Of a stretch of 64,000 nt of DNA, positions 36,041 through 48,411 are shown piece after piece. The stretch lies in the NCBI GenBank assembly GCA_023853785.1, contig JAJIRX010000567.1:1240001-1304000 (forward strand). The letters run 5' to 3'. How positions within the stretch are numbered: position 1 is the stretch's first letter; each line of letters starts with the position of its first letter. A program made the translations under genes and the position numbers. This DNA comes from Psilocybe azurescens. Lineage: Eukaryota > Basidiomycota > Agaricomycetes > Agaricales > Agrocybaceae. The notes beneath the pieces were generated by a model. The model had not been told where the DNA came from, searched no databases, and saw only the letters and a list, made by a program, of their open reading frames with translations.

Positions 36041-38587
36041 ATGATACGGCTCATCCCAAAATACTTATCTCCCCGTGGATCTTTCCTTCGAGCGAAGTCT
36101 ATCAACACACTCTCCCCTATCTCAATATCGGCTCGGAAATTCAGCAGGTCTTCAGAATCTAGTGCCCAGTATTCGCAATATTCTCCGTGGTCTGATAAAT
36201 TCTCGGGATCTCTACATACACGTACACTTCTACAAGCTGCATTCTACACCGCAATATTACTAGGGACAAGCCATTTAATCGTAAGCACCCATATAAGTAA
36301 TTCACTGTTCATGAATATTGGCGCTGATTATACTTAACCACGTCCATTATAGTCCCAAAGACTGTCAGCATCCTCATCCCCATCTACCTCGGACACCGAG
36401 ACATTGTTCGCAGGCTATGCTTCCCCGAAAGAACTGAAAGCCGCCATCGAGGAACTGCGCCGTACCTTTCCTCAGCCGCAAGCCGTGGTGACTGACCCCG
36501 ATGCTCTGAACCTTTACGGATCATCAGAGAATTCTTATCATCCAGCGTCACCCCATTCTGTGATTGTACGTAGAAACTACGCAGCAATGCCTTCAGACTA
36601 GCAGCTAGTATGTCTCATGTTTACAATTACACCTCTTAAAGATCCGGCCTCAATCTACCGCGGATGTCGTGAAAATTGTCAATGTTGCGCGGAAGTACCG
36701 CGTTCCCATAACGCCATATAGCGGGGCGACCAGCCTCGAAGGCCATTTCTCTGGTGTATGTCATATCTATTAGTGTTAACCTACCATCTGCTCATTTCTA
36801 TGTTACCTTCAGTACCCAACTGGCAGTATCTGTGTTGATATGTCGGGCATGGATAAAATATTAACTGTAAACGGTGCGTAATCGCACTCCAAATATGATA
36901 GTCACCACCTCAACGATGTCTTACTAGTCAACGATTCGGACCTCGTATGTCAAGCTGGTACTAGATGGGAAGATATCAATCAGACTCTTAGTGAGCGCGG
37001 AATTCCGTTATTTTTTCCAGTATGTACTGTACTGCTTTCATTGCTGGTATCATGTTGTGAAATCCATCTTACAAAGCTAGATCCTGGGCCTGGTGCAGTC
37101 TGTCTTTTTACTCGTTTTGACACAGATTATCCACCCTAAACAACCATCAATATCATTCTGCAGACAATTGGTGGTATGGTAGGCACTGGCTGCAGTGGCA
37201 GTAAGTGCTCGCATTTTGTGGCTCCTCGTGTCATCGAGTAACCTGCATGACAGCAAATGCTGTTCGTTATGGAACGGCTAGGGCGGAATGGTTCCTGAAC
37301 CTAGTAAGTTCTCCACGAAGTCGTGTTTCTGTCTGTAATATTAACGTTTAACAATCCACCCATAGACCGTCGTACTCCCAAGTGGCGAAGTTATCAAAAC
37401 GAAAAGGCGGGCCAGAAAGTCTGCATCTGGATTCGACACTACGAAGCTTTTCATCGGCGCAGAAGGGACGTTGGGTATTGTGACAGAAGGTGTGTATCAT
37501 CTCATATATGGTTGATTTATTCGTCTTATGCCATTCTCCAACCATAAGCTACTTTGCGTTTGGCCCCTGTTCTTCCTACCCGAGTGGTCATGGCCCAATT
37601 TCCTAATGTCCAGAAAGCTGTCAGTGCTGTACAAGATATTCTGAACTCACCATATGGGCCGCATATACGTAAGCAATTTGTTTATTGTTGAGAGCTCTTT
37701 TAATTCTTTTCCATAACAGAATGCGTCGAACTTTTAGATGACAATAGTCAGTAACGAAGATCGTTTCGAGTCAACTGAATATTCCTTCTTACCTTATTCT
37801 AGTGATGGATACCATCAATTCTGCAGGTCTAGTCGCCACTCCGTATCCTATTAAGGATACTCTATTTTTAAGATACAAGGAGACGATTCTTCTATTAATC
37901 AGGCCTCCAAAGTCGTGCAGGATATCGTGAAAACCTATGGCAGCACCCAATTCAAATTCGCATCGACCCAGCAGGAAGCCGAGGAGCTTTGGGAGAGCCG
38001 CAAATATGCTTTAATGTCAAGTCTTGGAGCCTACCCAGGAAAGCGTTGCTGGACGACTGATGTCTGGTATGCGAATTATCAACTCAACCTATTGCCAAAC
38101 TTATAACCACTCTGACGCAGCGTGCCAGTTTCACGCTTGCCAGAACTTGTGTATGAGACCAAGAAAGATTTAAAAGAGTCCAATCTTACCAGTACCATTG
38201 TCGGGCATGTGGGCGATGGCAATTTCCATTCCTTTATTCTGTTTGACGAGCATCAGGAGTTCGATGCTGTGAGCGGAGCAGTCCATCGTCTTGTTCATCG
38301 CGCACTTGCCTTAGATGGAACATGTCAGTATTTTCAAGCACTCCAGGGACAGTCAGTAAACTAATAACGTTGCAGGTACCGGAGAACACGGAGTGGGACT
38401 TGGAAAGAAGGAATATCTTGAAGAAGAACTAGGCATAAATACAGTGAATCTTATGAAATTAATCAAAAAGCCATTGATCCGTTAAATATCATGAATCCAG
38501 GCAAAGTAAGAGCATAACTTAACATAAAATGTAGTTAACTAACACTCTGACACTTCTAAGCTATATCCAGATGAAGTCAAGAAATGA
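36041..38587 (+). CDS. DLD1: D-lactate dehydrogenase (cytochrome), mitochondrial
   Basis: An FAD flavoprotein that oxidises D-lactate and passes electrons to cytochrome c. The ATG at 36041 gives [19 protein letters not shown], a good presequence, then a hydrophobic anchor ([18 protein letters not shown]). The FAD-binding PCMH domain has [17 protein letters not shown] and [17 protein letters not shown]. The C-terminal domain has [12 protein letters not shown] and [14 protein letters not shown], ending [12 protein letters not shown]. More than ten introns are present, and the LDPGPGA exon near 37079 is only 21 nt. The frame is broken twice, at T5 37865-37869 (before [12 protein letters not shown]) and A5 38465-38469 (before [11 protein letters not shown]). 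Each break is repaired by one extra base. I regard the gene as functional. Confidence 0.93.
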
Positions 38588-38767
38588 CTTTCGTACAAAT
38601 GACGAACAACCGAGATACCGACCCACACCCAAATAACTGTCCCATCGACTGTGTACTACTCCAGATTGTGAATCAGGATTCAAGGTCATACTAGTAGGAA
38701 CATTAGGAACGATTGATATTTGAGATCACATGCAATACACTGAATTACTTGGCACAAAAATCCCGCA

Positions 38768-40440
38768 CTACAGACTATCGTGGTTATATACCTTGGTACT
38801 CTGAAACTTGACCATTGCCTCGCGTATTTCCGCCTCAGCGAAAATGGCCGCCTCCTTTGCTACAATTAACTTTTTGTCCAGTTCATCCGCTGTCATCGAT
38901 CGTGCTTGACCTTGTTCTTCAATCATCCCAATTTTATCGAAACGACGCAATGTATTCCCAATCCGAGGCAAAAAGCTGTGCCTATCCCAGCCACTATCAT
39001 TGAAAGACAAAACAGCTCTAACGGCCGCAGTGTTGATGTCACGATGAAGCTCTTCTAGTTTAGACAACTGAACTTCCATCCAGCGTGCACGACGTTCGAG
39101 AGCTAAAGTAAGAGCGGCAACTTCATCTTCTCGGCCGGGTCCGTCTTCTCCGTCATCAAGAAAATCATCGCCTTTGAGCATGTCGCGTAGAACACCATCA
39201 AAAGACGAGCTATCATCCCAGGTCGTGCGAGGAAGAAGTCGCAATAAGTCAGAGATGGTCTGTGTAAGGGTCTCGAGGAGCTGCTGGAAAGACGAAACAG
39301 CATTGTCGATGGACCCGGAAGGCATGTTATTCGCGAATGAACCTCCTCCAACCGACAATGCAGAAAGGGCATGCACTAAAGGTCCATATTCGAGTGGCAT
39401 CTTGGCTGGAGATATAAGCCTCTGAACATCGAAGAAGGAATTATGAGAGAGATCCATGCCAGGATTTATGGCATCAATTTGGGACAGTAATTCTTGCACA
39501 GAGGTAGGACCCTGTTGCCTATCCACTGATTCAGATCTCGAATTGGAGGTCGAGTCGACTGCGAAACCAGGACCTCGAGAAGCGTCTGTAGTAGAAGGTA
39601 AGGTCTGGTCCTCGTTGGTATCCTCCTCTTTCGGGGCTTTGACTGGCTTGATAACAGGTTTGTTTTTCTTCGGTTTCTTTGATAATATTGGGACTTGAGA
39701 AGGGACGTCAGGAAAAGGAGTGTCAAATGACTTCGTGGCGTTGTTTCGTGTACTGGGCTTTGCCGACTCCTGCCGTTTCACAGTCAGAGAGGTTTCCGAT
39801 CCCTTATGACTCGCGCGTTTGACAGACGGAAATTTATCAAGCGACGGTTGCTGACGAACAGCTATATGCTTCTCTACCGGAGTTGTAGGAGTAATCGCAA
39901 GGTCTTCGGTAATGGAGGAGGGTACATCATCTACCCTGCGATTGTAGATTTGCTGTGATTTTAGTAGCAACGCTGCCTTTTCTTTCTCTGCTGCCTTTTC
40001 CTTGGCCAATTTCACTTTTTCTACAGCTTTAGCCTCGGCCTTTTCATTTGCAATTTTTTGCCTTTCAAGGGCTTTTTCTGCTGCTGCGGATTTTTTAGCA
40101 GCCTTGCGCTCGGCTTTCTCTTGCTCCTTGTGGCTGAGGATTGGTGGAGCTGAGGATTGCAAAGGAATGTCCTGTTCAGCAGGTACATGAAGAGAGGGGT
40201 AGGCAGCGGCTCTGAGGGACTCGGCGCCAATGCTGGAAAGTCATCCGAAGATAAGAGAGCAGGGGCAGGAGAAATAGCGGTAGAGGCTAAACCGCCAAAG
40301 CAAAGTGAATATCAGCGTTGTACATTACACGACAACACTACACCGAGAAAGGGGAGGGAGAGACACGAAGCTGAGGTTAATTCTTGTTGGTCGAGCGTAG
40401 CGAGTTCAGGGAAAACGGACGGAGGCGAGTAAAGTTCCAT
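38768..40440 (-). CDS. C-terminal block of NOT4 (or separate downstream gene)
   Basis: This block runs MELYSPPSVFPELATLDQQE, intron (57 nt, GTGTAG...TTTAG), LLSSDDFPALAPSP, intron (53 nt), then a Lys/Ala-rich coiled coil (HKEQEKAERKAAKKSAAAEK). A conserved-looking C-terminus contains MPLEYGPLVHALSALSVGGG and WMEVQLSKLEELHRDINTA. The stop is at 38768. Its position directly downstream of the RING-RRM part, on the same strand, and the coiled coil make it most likely the tail of NOT4. As given, no acceptor joins it in frame to the exon ending at 40538. The frame is only open from the ATG at 40440, so it could be annotated as a separate gene. I think one missing base is the simpler reading. Confidence 0.7.
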
Positions 40441-40537
40441 GGTATATCATTGGCGATGGTAGAAATTCCGCACTGAGAAAGCACGGCACTTGGTACACTG
40501 GCCTCCCTCCCCTTGAGATTGAAAAAGAAGAACTCAC

Positions 40538-43457
40538 CCTGGGTGGAAGTACTGCGCCCTTCCATTTGGTGCAGTCTAGCCGGAGACGGCGACAATCTTG
40601 GAGGAACTGGGAGCCCTGGGGAGGTCCGTAGCTAACTGACGTGAAAAGGCGATCGTTCGCAGGTGGAACAAAGCTAGCGGACATAATTGCTGGATCTTCA
40701 AATGCTTGATGATTAGATCTGAACTGAATCTGAGAATCTACAGAACAAAGATATCATGATCTAAGGTCATTTCCAAAACATGGACGATGCTTACCTATGG
40801 GGTTCCTCGCACTGCCGATACCATTTTCTTTTTCTTGGCTGGATTGTATAAAACTTCGTAGTTGTGCCTCGCTTAAATCACCATTAATAGGTTGGAGACG
40901 TTCTTGATGTTGAAAGACAGACTGCGGTTGAGGTTGTAGTATAGACCCTGAATGAGAAGCCGTGGAATTTGGATCATGCAAGCCAGGAGGCCACGTATGA
41001 TTATCATTTTGTTCTTCAGATAGCTGGTCGAAAGGTTGTAGGTCGTTATTGTAGCTTAGAGGTGACATTGAATGCATAGGCGAGGAGGTAGCCGTTGAAC
41101 TCTGGCGGCCCCGTGCAAATCCGAAACGAGAAACTTTACGTTCTTCTTCCACAGGCGAATATTGAGATCGTTGTAAGGGCGAAGATGACATGGGTGATGA
41201 TGCGTCCATTGAAGGTTCTGAGAAGGGATTGAATGATCCAAGATAACCCGACCCTCTGATAGCCTGCTTTTCTGAAGCTACCCGTACAGCCGAGGGGTCG
41301 TATATAGGGTGATTCAGATTGTTTGAAAATCCTAAAGAAGGAGAGCGTATAAACGGCGATCCCGTGCGTAGGGCAGGGAAGGCGTCAATAAAGGAACCGT
41401 GGAAAGGTGCGACAGTAAAGTCAGTATGGTCGGCAGATTCAACTGCATCTGCCAATTTAGGGTCGAAGTTAAAGCTAAAACCTCCATCTTCGCCACTCAA
41501 AGTTTGCAATGTCCGATCGAATTCCGGGAAAGGACTGAAAGCAAGAGTCACTGGTAACACCGACTCTCTCCTTGCCTTAACATCGTCGAGAAGAGCACGA
41601 GCTGCTGTTGACATCTGGTATGAGGTTTGCGAAGCGAGTAATGGTGTTTGTGGAGAAGCAGTTTCCGCCCGAGGAGGCCGGCTTGGAGAAGAGATGCCAG
41701 GAGGCGCAGATAAGCCAGGAGGCGCGAGCAATGAACTAGTTAGTTTGGAGGATGATATGCGCAGTTTAGCTGACCGAGAGGACTCAGTAGACTGGGGTCT
41801 GTTGGGAGTCGAAGGAGACTGTTCCTGCAGGACAGAACCCATGTCCGACGCGTTGGCTAAAGATGGCGATGGAGAATCAGGCGCTTGAGGTGCAAGCGCC
41901 GCCTCTTTCTGCTGTTTAGGTACTTTTACTTCATTGCTACTTTGTGCGCGAATTGGTTCGGCGGTTGCAGGTGTTGGTGGGCGAGATGCCGGTGCTTGAG
42001 TGACTTTCGCGGGTAAAGATTTTGAATGAGCGGGCTTGGGCTCAGCGGATGGAGCAGATACATTGACAATGCTACGAGCTTGTCGTGTAGCTCCCGTTCG
42101 TCGAGTCTGGCGCGCTGTAGCGGCCACTGTACTTGATATAGATGTGGCCGTGTTAACACTCGATCCTACTGACGAAGAAGTCATATTGGAACCCTTTTGT
42201 GCCCATGATGCAGCACGAGGTAGGCCTGCTGGAATAGATAGGTTAAACTATGGCGAACAATATTGATTGAAGCCTACCATCTTCTTCACCCTTCTTGGTA
42301 GTTACAGTTCGATTCCTGCTTTCCGTAGCCTTCATGGTGTGTTTGCTGTTATGGCTGGCAATTAAAATCGATTGCAACATATCAAACGGGAAAATGACTT
42401 ACAGGGTTGTCAGGTCTTCTTTCGTGAAGCAGTCTTTCTCATCACCCCATTCGTGAAGATTCATGCAACTGTGATCACTGCACGCGACACCACGAAGGAA
42501 AGCCATACAGTACTTCGTTGTTCCATAACTGGCCCTCATAACTTCTCGACCACCACCGGGAGATGGTGTTCCATCCACAGCGCTAATGGCGCGAGCGGCG
42601 TCTTCCCGCCGATGATAGGTGATATACAGTCCGACAACAGGTCCGCCACCGCCAGGGGAGTTGCGTTTTACCAGTAAGATCTTCGTGATTTTACCGTATT
42701 GGCCGAAATACTCGTTTGAACGCAACGTAGGAATGAGCTGTATGTATGATTAGAATTCAAACATCTATACGCATTAAATCATTTTCTTACTTCTTCCTTC
42801 GCAAAACGGGGGCCTATACCGACAACGTAAACGACATTTCTCTGTACAACCCGAACGTTGGCGAGATGTCGTCTGCCCAACGTTTCAAGATCTTTCCTTT
42901 CGCGGTCCCTTTGTTTCTTTTGCTGAGTAAGGCGTTTGTGACTATAATTAAAAAAAGCGAAGAGACATCAGACATAAACGAGTAGCTCTACTAAACATTG
43001 AATTGAGACTGACTCTTGGGTGGCGATAGGTTTGAACTCAACGGCATCGTCTGTATAGATTCTACGACATGCGGGACACCTCTTGTTCAAGTTTTCCTTG
43101 ATATGATGCCAGCAGAATCGACAGATCTTATAATTCATTAAGGGCGATTAATCTTTCAGGAGTAAAGAGGTGAAATTTACCTGGTAACCGCAGATACAAG
43201 GTTTAAAATTGAGATCCGATATATCCATTTCTTCAAGGCAAAGAGGACATTCCGCGTCTTCCTTCAATAGATGGCATTGGACTATTAGCAATAGAGCATG
43301 CTAATAAATAAAATTTATATCCTTACTGCTTCATCGTCGCTCCAATACGCGTCTTGGACGCCAGCCAAGACATGAGATTTGGACTGGGGGTAGAAAACGT
43401 TGCATGAACCACAGGGGCTGGCAACGAGTGGTGAGGATGCATTCTGGAGGTCGCCAT
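40538..43457 (-). CDS. NOT4: NOT4 E3 ubiquitin ligase of the CCR4-NOT complex, N-terminal and middle parts
   Basis: Starts MATSRMHPHHSLPAP at 43457. The C4C4 RING reads AECPLCLEEMDISDLNFKPC, CGYQICRFCWHHIKENLNKRCPAC (about 43260-43050). The linker FKPIATQEHKRLTQQKKQRE leads to an RRM with RNVVYVVGIGPRFAKEE, YFGQYGKITKILLVKR and VVGLYITYHRREDAARAI. A CCCH finger follows (CMAFLRGVACSDHSCMNLHE). Then comes a long disordered Ser/Pro region (42184-40754) and an exon with FEDPAIMSASFVPP that ends at a GTGAGT donor at 40537. The first exon is out of frame with the RING exon unless the C5 run (plus-strand G 43386-43390) is one base longer. NOT4 works in mRNA decay and co-translational quality control. 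Confidence 0.9.
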
Positions 43458-43759
43458 GTTTACTGATAGCTCGGCAAAGATTGCTGAATGAAATGCAGAA
43501 GAGTTGAGAGAGAAAGAGGTTGGAAGAAACGCGAGTCCAAGGTACAATGAGGCTCAAAGCTCAAAGCTAGTCTTTCTTTCTCACGATTGCTTGGTCTTGA
43601 TTGTTCTTGGTTGGCTAATCACGATCTATCGCTACAAAGATCACAACTTGCTGATAAGATAACAATAATTTATAATTATGGCAGACAGTCAGACTGCTTG
43701 AACTGACTACTGACTCGATCTACGTATTTTGTACTACTCAGCCACGTATTCGTTCTTCA
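43458..43759. promoter_or_regulatory. Divergent promoter between NOT4 and tryptophanyl-tRNA synthetase
   Basis: About 300 bp separate two divergently transcribed housekeeping genes. No additional gene was seen. Confidence 0.4.
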
Positions 43760-45448
43760 ATGACTGTTCAGCCCTCCTCAGTACCCTTGGCCCAAGTCTC
43801 CCTGTAAGCTATCACCAATACTGCAACTGCTATTCTTTCAATGACGTCTTGTTCAAAAGAAATGCCTCGGATGAGCATGCAGTGCAGCCAGCCGCCCATG
43901 ATCAGATTGTCACCCCTTGGGACGTCCAAGGTGGTGTTTCGAGCGATGGCAAGCAACAAGCTATCGACTATGACAAGCTTGTCGATCAGTTCGGAACCCG
44001 GAGGGTTGATGCTAAACTCCTTGAGCGCTTCGAAAATTTGACTGGCCACCGCCCACATGTATTTCTTCGTCGGGGAATGTTCTTCTCTCATAGGTACATC
44101 ACACTTATGTTTGATTCATATTACACAACTGATTCCATTTTTAGAGAATTCGATAGAATACTCGATAGATACGAGCAAGGCAAACCGTTCTATTTGTATA
44201 CAGGACGTGGGCCAAGTAGCGATAGTATGCATCTTGGCCACATGATTCCCTTTGTTTTCTCAAAGTATGTCGTGTCAGTTCATGTTCCAGAAGTTCAGCC
44301 GTGAAATAAGACACCCAGATGGTTACAAGATGTTTTCGATGTTCCCATCGTGATTCAACTCACAGGTACGGATGCTGATACATCATAACACTGCTGATGC
44401 CTAACATCAATTTACGCCAGACGACGAGAAGTTTCTCTTCAAACACGAACTTAAGCCGGAACAAACTAGAATTGTTCTCGAGACTGAATGCACGCGATAT
44501 TATCGCATGTGGATTCAATCTCGATCGGACATTCATCTTCAGTAACTACGAATTCATGGGGGCGCTTTTTATCAAAATGTGTCAAGAATTTCCCGGCAAA
44601 TCACTTATAATCAGGTTAAAGCAACCTTTGGGTTTACAGAATCGTTAAGCAAATTCTTGAATATGGTTTCTTATGGTACCAATTGACCGTATGACAGAGA
44701 TAACATTGGAAAAGTACACTTCGCAGCAATCCAAGCAGCTCCTGCATTCTCAACGACCTTCCCCCAAATCTTCGGCACCTCTTCCGACATTCCATGCCTT
44801 ATACCTTGCGCCATTGACCAGGATCCATATTTCAGGCTAACTCGCGACATTGCCAGCAAATTAAAACATCCTAAACCAGCTCTTCTTCATTCAAAATTCT
44901 TCCCTGCCTTGCAAGGTCCCCAGACAAAAATGAGCGCGAGTGATCCAAATAGCAGCATCTTCATGACAGACAAACCAAACCAAATCAAGAGCAAAATTAA
45001 TAAGCATGGTTTCTCTGGTGGCAAAGAGACTGAAGAAGAGCATCGACTTCATGGAGGAGATACTGAAGTGGATGTCGCCTATCAATATCTGACGTTCTTC
45101 TTAGAAGATGATGATGAACTTGAGCAAGTTGGAAAGGTTTGCCCAAGTTTCTATATGATGTATCTCTTCACTGATCGTTCTTCCAGGATTATAGAGCTGG
45201 AGCTCTGTTGACAGGTCAACTAAAGGCAAAATGTATACAACTGCTTCAACGCTTTATAGCCGATTTCCAAGAGGTGTGTGTCAATTTTATTACCAGATTT
45301 GGACGTACTTCATTCATTTGTTGCTTTCTTCTATCAATAGCGAAGGACTAAAGTGACCGAAGAAGAGGTCAATAAATTCATGGACTCCACTCGCAAGATA
45401 GAACCCACAATGGGAAAGAGTAAAGCGGCGCAAGAAGTATCTGCTTAA
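43760..45448 (+). CDS. WRS1: Tryptophanyl-tRNA synthetase, cytosolic type
   Basis: Charges tRNA-Trp. The likely start [12 protein letters not shown] is at 43760. The body reads [13 protein letters not shown] [39 protein letters not shown], then the class I signatures: [12 protein letters not shown] (HIGH-like) and [10 protein letters not shown] (KMSKS-like, 44930-44960). Later blocks are [42 protein letters not shown] and the C-terminus [15 protein letters not shown] [18 protein letters not shown], stop 45446-45448. Two breaks in frame are seen: after [10 protein letters not shown] (about 44470) and at the G5 run 44558-44562, inside EFMGGAFYQN. The join of exon 1 to exon 2 is also out of phase as printed. 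Confidence 0.94.
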
Positions 45449-45780
45449 AGCAACCAAACAATCGATGCATTCATATGTACCTTGAAAGCCCGGCGTCGCA
45501 GGGCTCACTGAGAGTCACGCGTAAAATGACAGGACCACGATATATCGATTGAACGACTGAGTGAGTTACAGATGTGTACGGGGCATGAGGAAAGAGAAGT
45601 CGGTGTCAAAGGAAAAGGTTGGGGATCGCAGTCACGTGTACGTAAATGTAGATGATAAGATAATATGGAAAAGGGGCTGTGGTAAGACTGGGCGCCAGGC
45701 TTACATACCTGTTATGATATCGCTTTGCTCGTAACTCTATACAGATGCGTGTAATGATCTAATTACGTGGGTGCAGGTCT
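45449..45780. other. Convergent 3' flanks of WRS1 and LOG genes
   Basis: This tail-to-tail spacer of 332 bp contains no credible gene. Confidence 0.4.
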
Positions 45781-46783
45781 TCAGGTGCTGTTGTATGTGG
45801 TCTTAGCAGTTGACCATACGAAAAGAGGATCACTGCGACCCCTTTCCCAATTGTCCAAAGCCTCGAGAGTGGCTTTTCCCCAATCAAAGGATTCGTGTTC
45901 TTCGTGATTTTGTGGTCCGTCGATAAAATGGATCAATCGCTCACTCGCGGGTTTGATGAATCCGGCATCTATACCGCTTTTTATGAGAGTTCGTAGCGGT
46001 TCCCAAAATGAGAGAACGTTAAGCAGGACGACAGCTGTAATTCTGTTGGTCGTAGCAGTCGCAGAGCTAATATCAGTACGCACGTTTATCATGAATTCCT
46101 AACTGCGTCCAAGTGGTGACTTCCAATACCTTGGACAGATATTCGTTAGAACTTAGACCTGAGAGACTCTTTTCAAAAGGACACCTTACCTCTTCGAATG
46201 TGCCAAATCCTCCTGGCAAACCAACGAATCCATCAGCACGTTTTGCCATTTCCACCTTGCGTTCATGCATAGTATCCACTACGATCTACACCGAAACGGA
46301 AACTTGTCTCGATAATTCGCGAGGAATAATTTAATGCTCACAGTTTCAACCTAGTAATAAACTATGTTAGTGACATCGATCACATATGTTTTGAAAAGAA
46401 TTCAGATCCGATTTAAATATACCTTTTCCCTTCCTGCTTCATTAATGTGTACCTTTATAGTGCTGACTTTCTCATCCTCCCCCCACCAGCGACCATAGCT
46501 TGAGGCACTACACCGATCACCTTCCCTCCGCCCTCCAGAGCGCCGCTTGAAACCACACCCATAATCCCTTTAGATCCTCCTCCATATACAAGGGGCCGAC
46601 CATCCTTTGCCAGGGCAAGGCCAAGGGCTAGAGAAATGGGACAGGTATAGATTATCGATCAGTTAATTTTCTCACAAAGAACACCGACATAAGATACTGA
46701 CATTTGGCCGCGATTGTAAAAGCTTGACAATTGCCAGCGGAAGAACCGCAGTATACGGCGATACCAGATTTCGTGGAAGACAT
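45781..46783 (-). CDS. LOG-family cytokinin riboside 5'-monophosphate phosphoribohydrolase
   Basis: A Rossmann-fold hydrolase that frees the base from cytokinin nucleotides; the family was long mislabelled as lysine decarboxylase. It starts [18 protein letters not shown] at 46783. Then follow [64 protein letters not shown] and the signature [24 protein letters not shown] and the tail NNWERG-like [16 protein letters not shown] complete it. All key motif residues (the Arg and Glu of PGGxGTxxE and MHERK) are present. The frame breaks at the C6 run 46479-46484: one more base restores [19 protein letters not shown]. About 230 aa, six exons or so. Whether it makes cytokinin or recycles nucleotides in this fungus is unknown. 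Confidence 0.9.
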
Positions 46784-47063
46784 AAGCTACGAACTGGAGG
46801 AGGTGTAACGAAAATATCGGATTGTTCTTGAAATATATTGGCGCCATTGTCGAGTCATTCTAGCGGCCCGCGTTCACCGGAAGATATGGCGCCTACATAC
46901 GCCTACTTTCCAGGTTTGTCCTAGATTTATCCTACAGCCGTTCCTAACAATGTTACAGAAAAACAGGTATATTTACTAGTTAAAGACGATTCCACTGTCA
47001 ACATATTCCACTGTCAACATATATCCAATTCTGTATGCGCCGATGATCATTCCGAGTGTCCAA

Positions 47064-48320
47064 TCACCGTCGTCTGGGAGGACCTTTGGGTTTAGCGAAT
47101 CCTTTGAAATTTTGGCTTTCAACTTTCTGAGGCGCGAGGTCGGACAGCCCAAGTTCTTCCTTGAGGAAAGTCAGATTCACTTCCTTAGGGTCTGATGTCT
47201 CGATTTTACGAGAAGCTATGGAGATTGGAGGAGTTAACGACGTCAAGATGTTCTTCGCAGCTTCATATGTCGAGGTAGACCCAGAAGAGTAGATCATGCG
47301 ATTCTTTATAGGCGCCTCAGAAGGACAAGAGTAAATGAAGACTGGAGATCTTCCTGTCAGAAAGACGTTGGGGAAAAAACTATAACTCTAAACGCACCAA
47401 CTTCGCGCCCATTATCCGTATTAGGCCAGGAAAATAACGCGTAGCATGGTTCGGACGAAGGAAGCGAAGTACTCAAGGAGTCAGCCTCTATGTCTCCGGA
47501 GAAGTGTAAGACCAGCGTTTCAGACTTGGTATCTATGGCCTGTGGTGGAGATATCAGCAATTGAAAAAGACACTTAAAGCACGTGCTGGCTTACAATAAT
47601 AACAAGGCCGTTGCCTACACCCCCGCCCAAATCTGTTACAGCTTTTTCTACCTCTTCGGACCAATTGAGCCCCACTCCTGACCCAATATGACTCACCTTG
47701 GCCCGACTGCCTTCATATGTAGCTGTCTTGTTCTCAGTAGCGCGTAGGTCGGCTAATTCCTGTTCGCGCTTCGAGAGGGGATGAGGAGCAGCATTATGTC
47801 GTACGTGAGATACGTAGGCCTCCGCAGTGAGATCGGTTTTGGAGGTTGCGAATATGGAATCTGTAAAAAGAGTGGAACCCAAAGACTTCATAAATGAGAC
47901 TCGCGTCGAGGCATATAGCATCTGAAAGTAACAGGTTTTGATTTTGGATGATTCAAACATGAATCGAGCACACCTTTTCACGGACTTGAGCGGTATCTGG
48001 AACATAATAGATTGATATCCAGTCTGACGAGGGTGGATCCATCTTTGCAAGAATGTATGCAGGAGAGTCTGCTGGCAGTATATCGTCATGTTGAAGCTGT
48101 TCTAAGTCTTGTTCGAATGAACGGTCGATTGGAATAGAGACATCATGGACCAGAGATTCTGTGACACGGACAACTGTAAGAACATTTGGAGATCAAGTAC
48201 GTCGAAGCATAGACCGTTTTGAATCAATATCTTAATGAAGCGCGTCGAGCTGGATTGTACGGCGTCTGCAAACGCTGAAGCGAGGTCCGGAGAGACAGTG
48301 ATTCCAGATAGAGCGGACAT
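47064..48320 (-). CDS. TWF1: Twinfilin, actin-monomer binding protein
   Basis: The protein has two ADF/cofilin-homology domains that sequester ADP-actin and cap filament ends. The Met at 48320 (MSALSGITVSPDLASAFADAV) is chosen because this is the family N-terminus; an in-frame upstream Met at about 48413 would overlap the next gene's promoter. Domain 1 runs to LGSTLFTDSIFATSKTDL. The linker PLSKREQELADLRATEN leads to domain 2 (GVGLNWSEEVEKAVTDL, VLHFSGDIEADSL, CYALFSWPN). The frame ends in the basic tail KGFAKPKGPPRRR, the capping-protein and phosphoinositide binding motif, with a stop at 47064. Seven or so short introns. Confidence 0.93.
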
Positions 48321-48411
48321 GAAAGTAATGATCAAGAAGCGGTGCTGCGGGCAGCGGCCATCCAGTTCACCACAACAACGTTTGCCGTCCTTATCTCTCT
48401 TTCTTCTTGCC
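48321..48411. promoter_or_regulatory. 91-bp divergent promoter between twinfilin and VAC1-like genes
   Basis: Only 91 bp separate the two divergent start codons, so both transcripts must start inside or within each other's 5' region. The stretch TTTGCCGTCCTTATCTCTCTTTC is pyrimidine-rich toward the plus-strand gene. Confidence 0.5.

Noticed and set aside
37860..38480. Programmed ribosomal frameshifting in D-lactate dehydrogenase
   Set aside because: The same kind of break occurs in many unrelated genes here and none shows a slippery heptamer with a pseudoknot; error is simpler.
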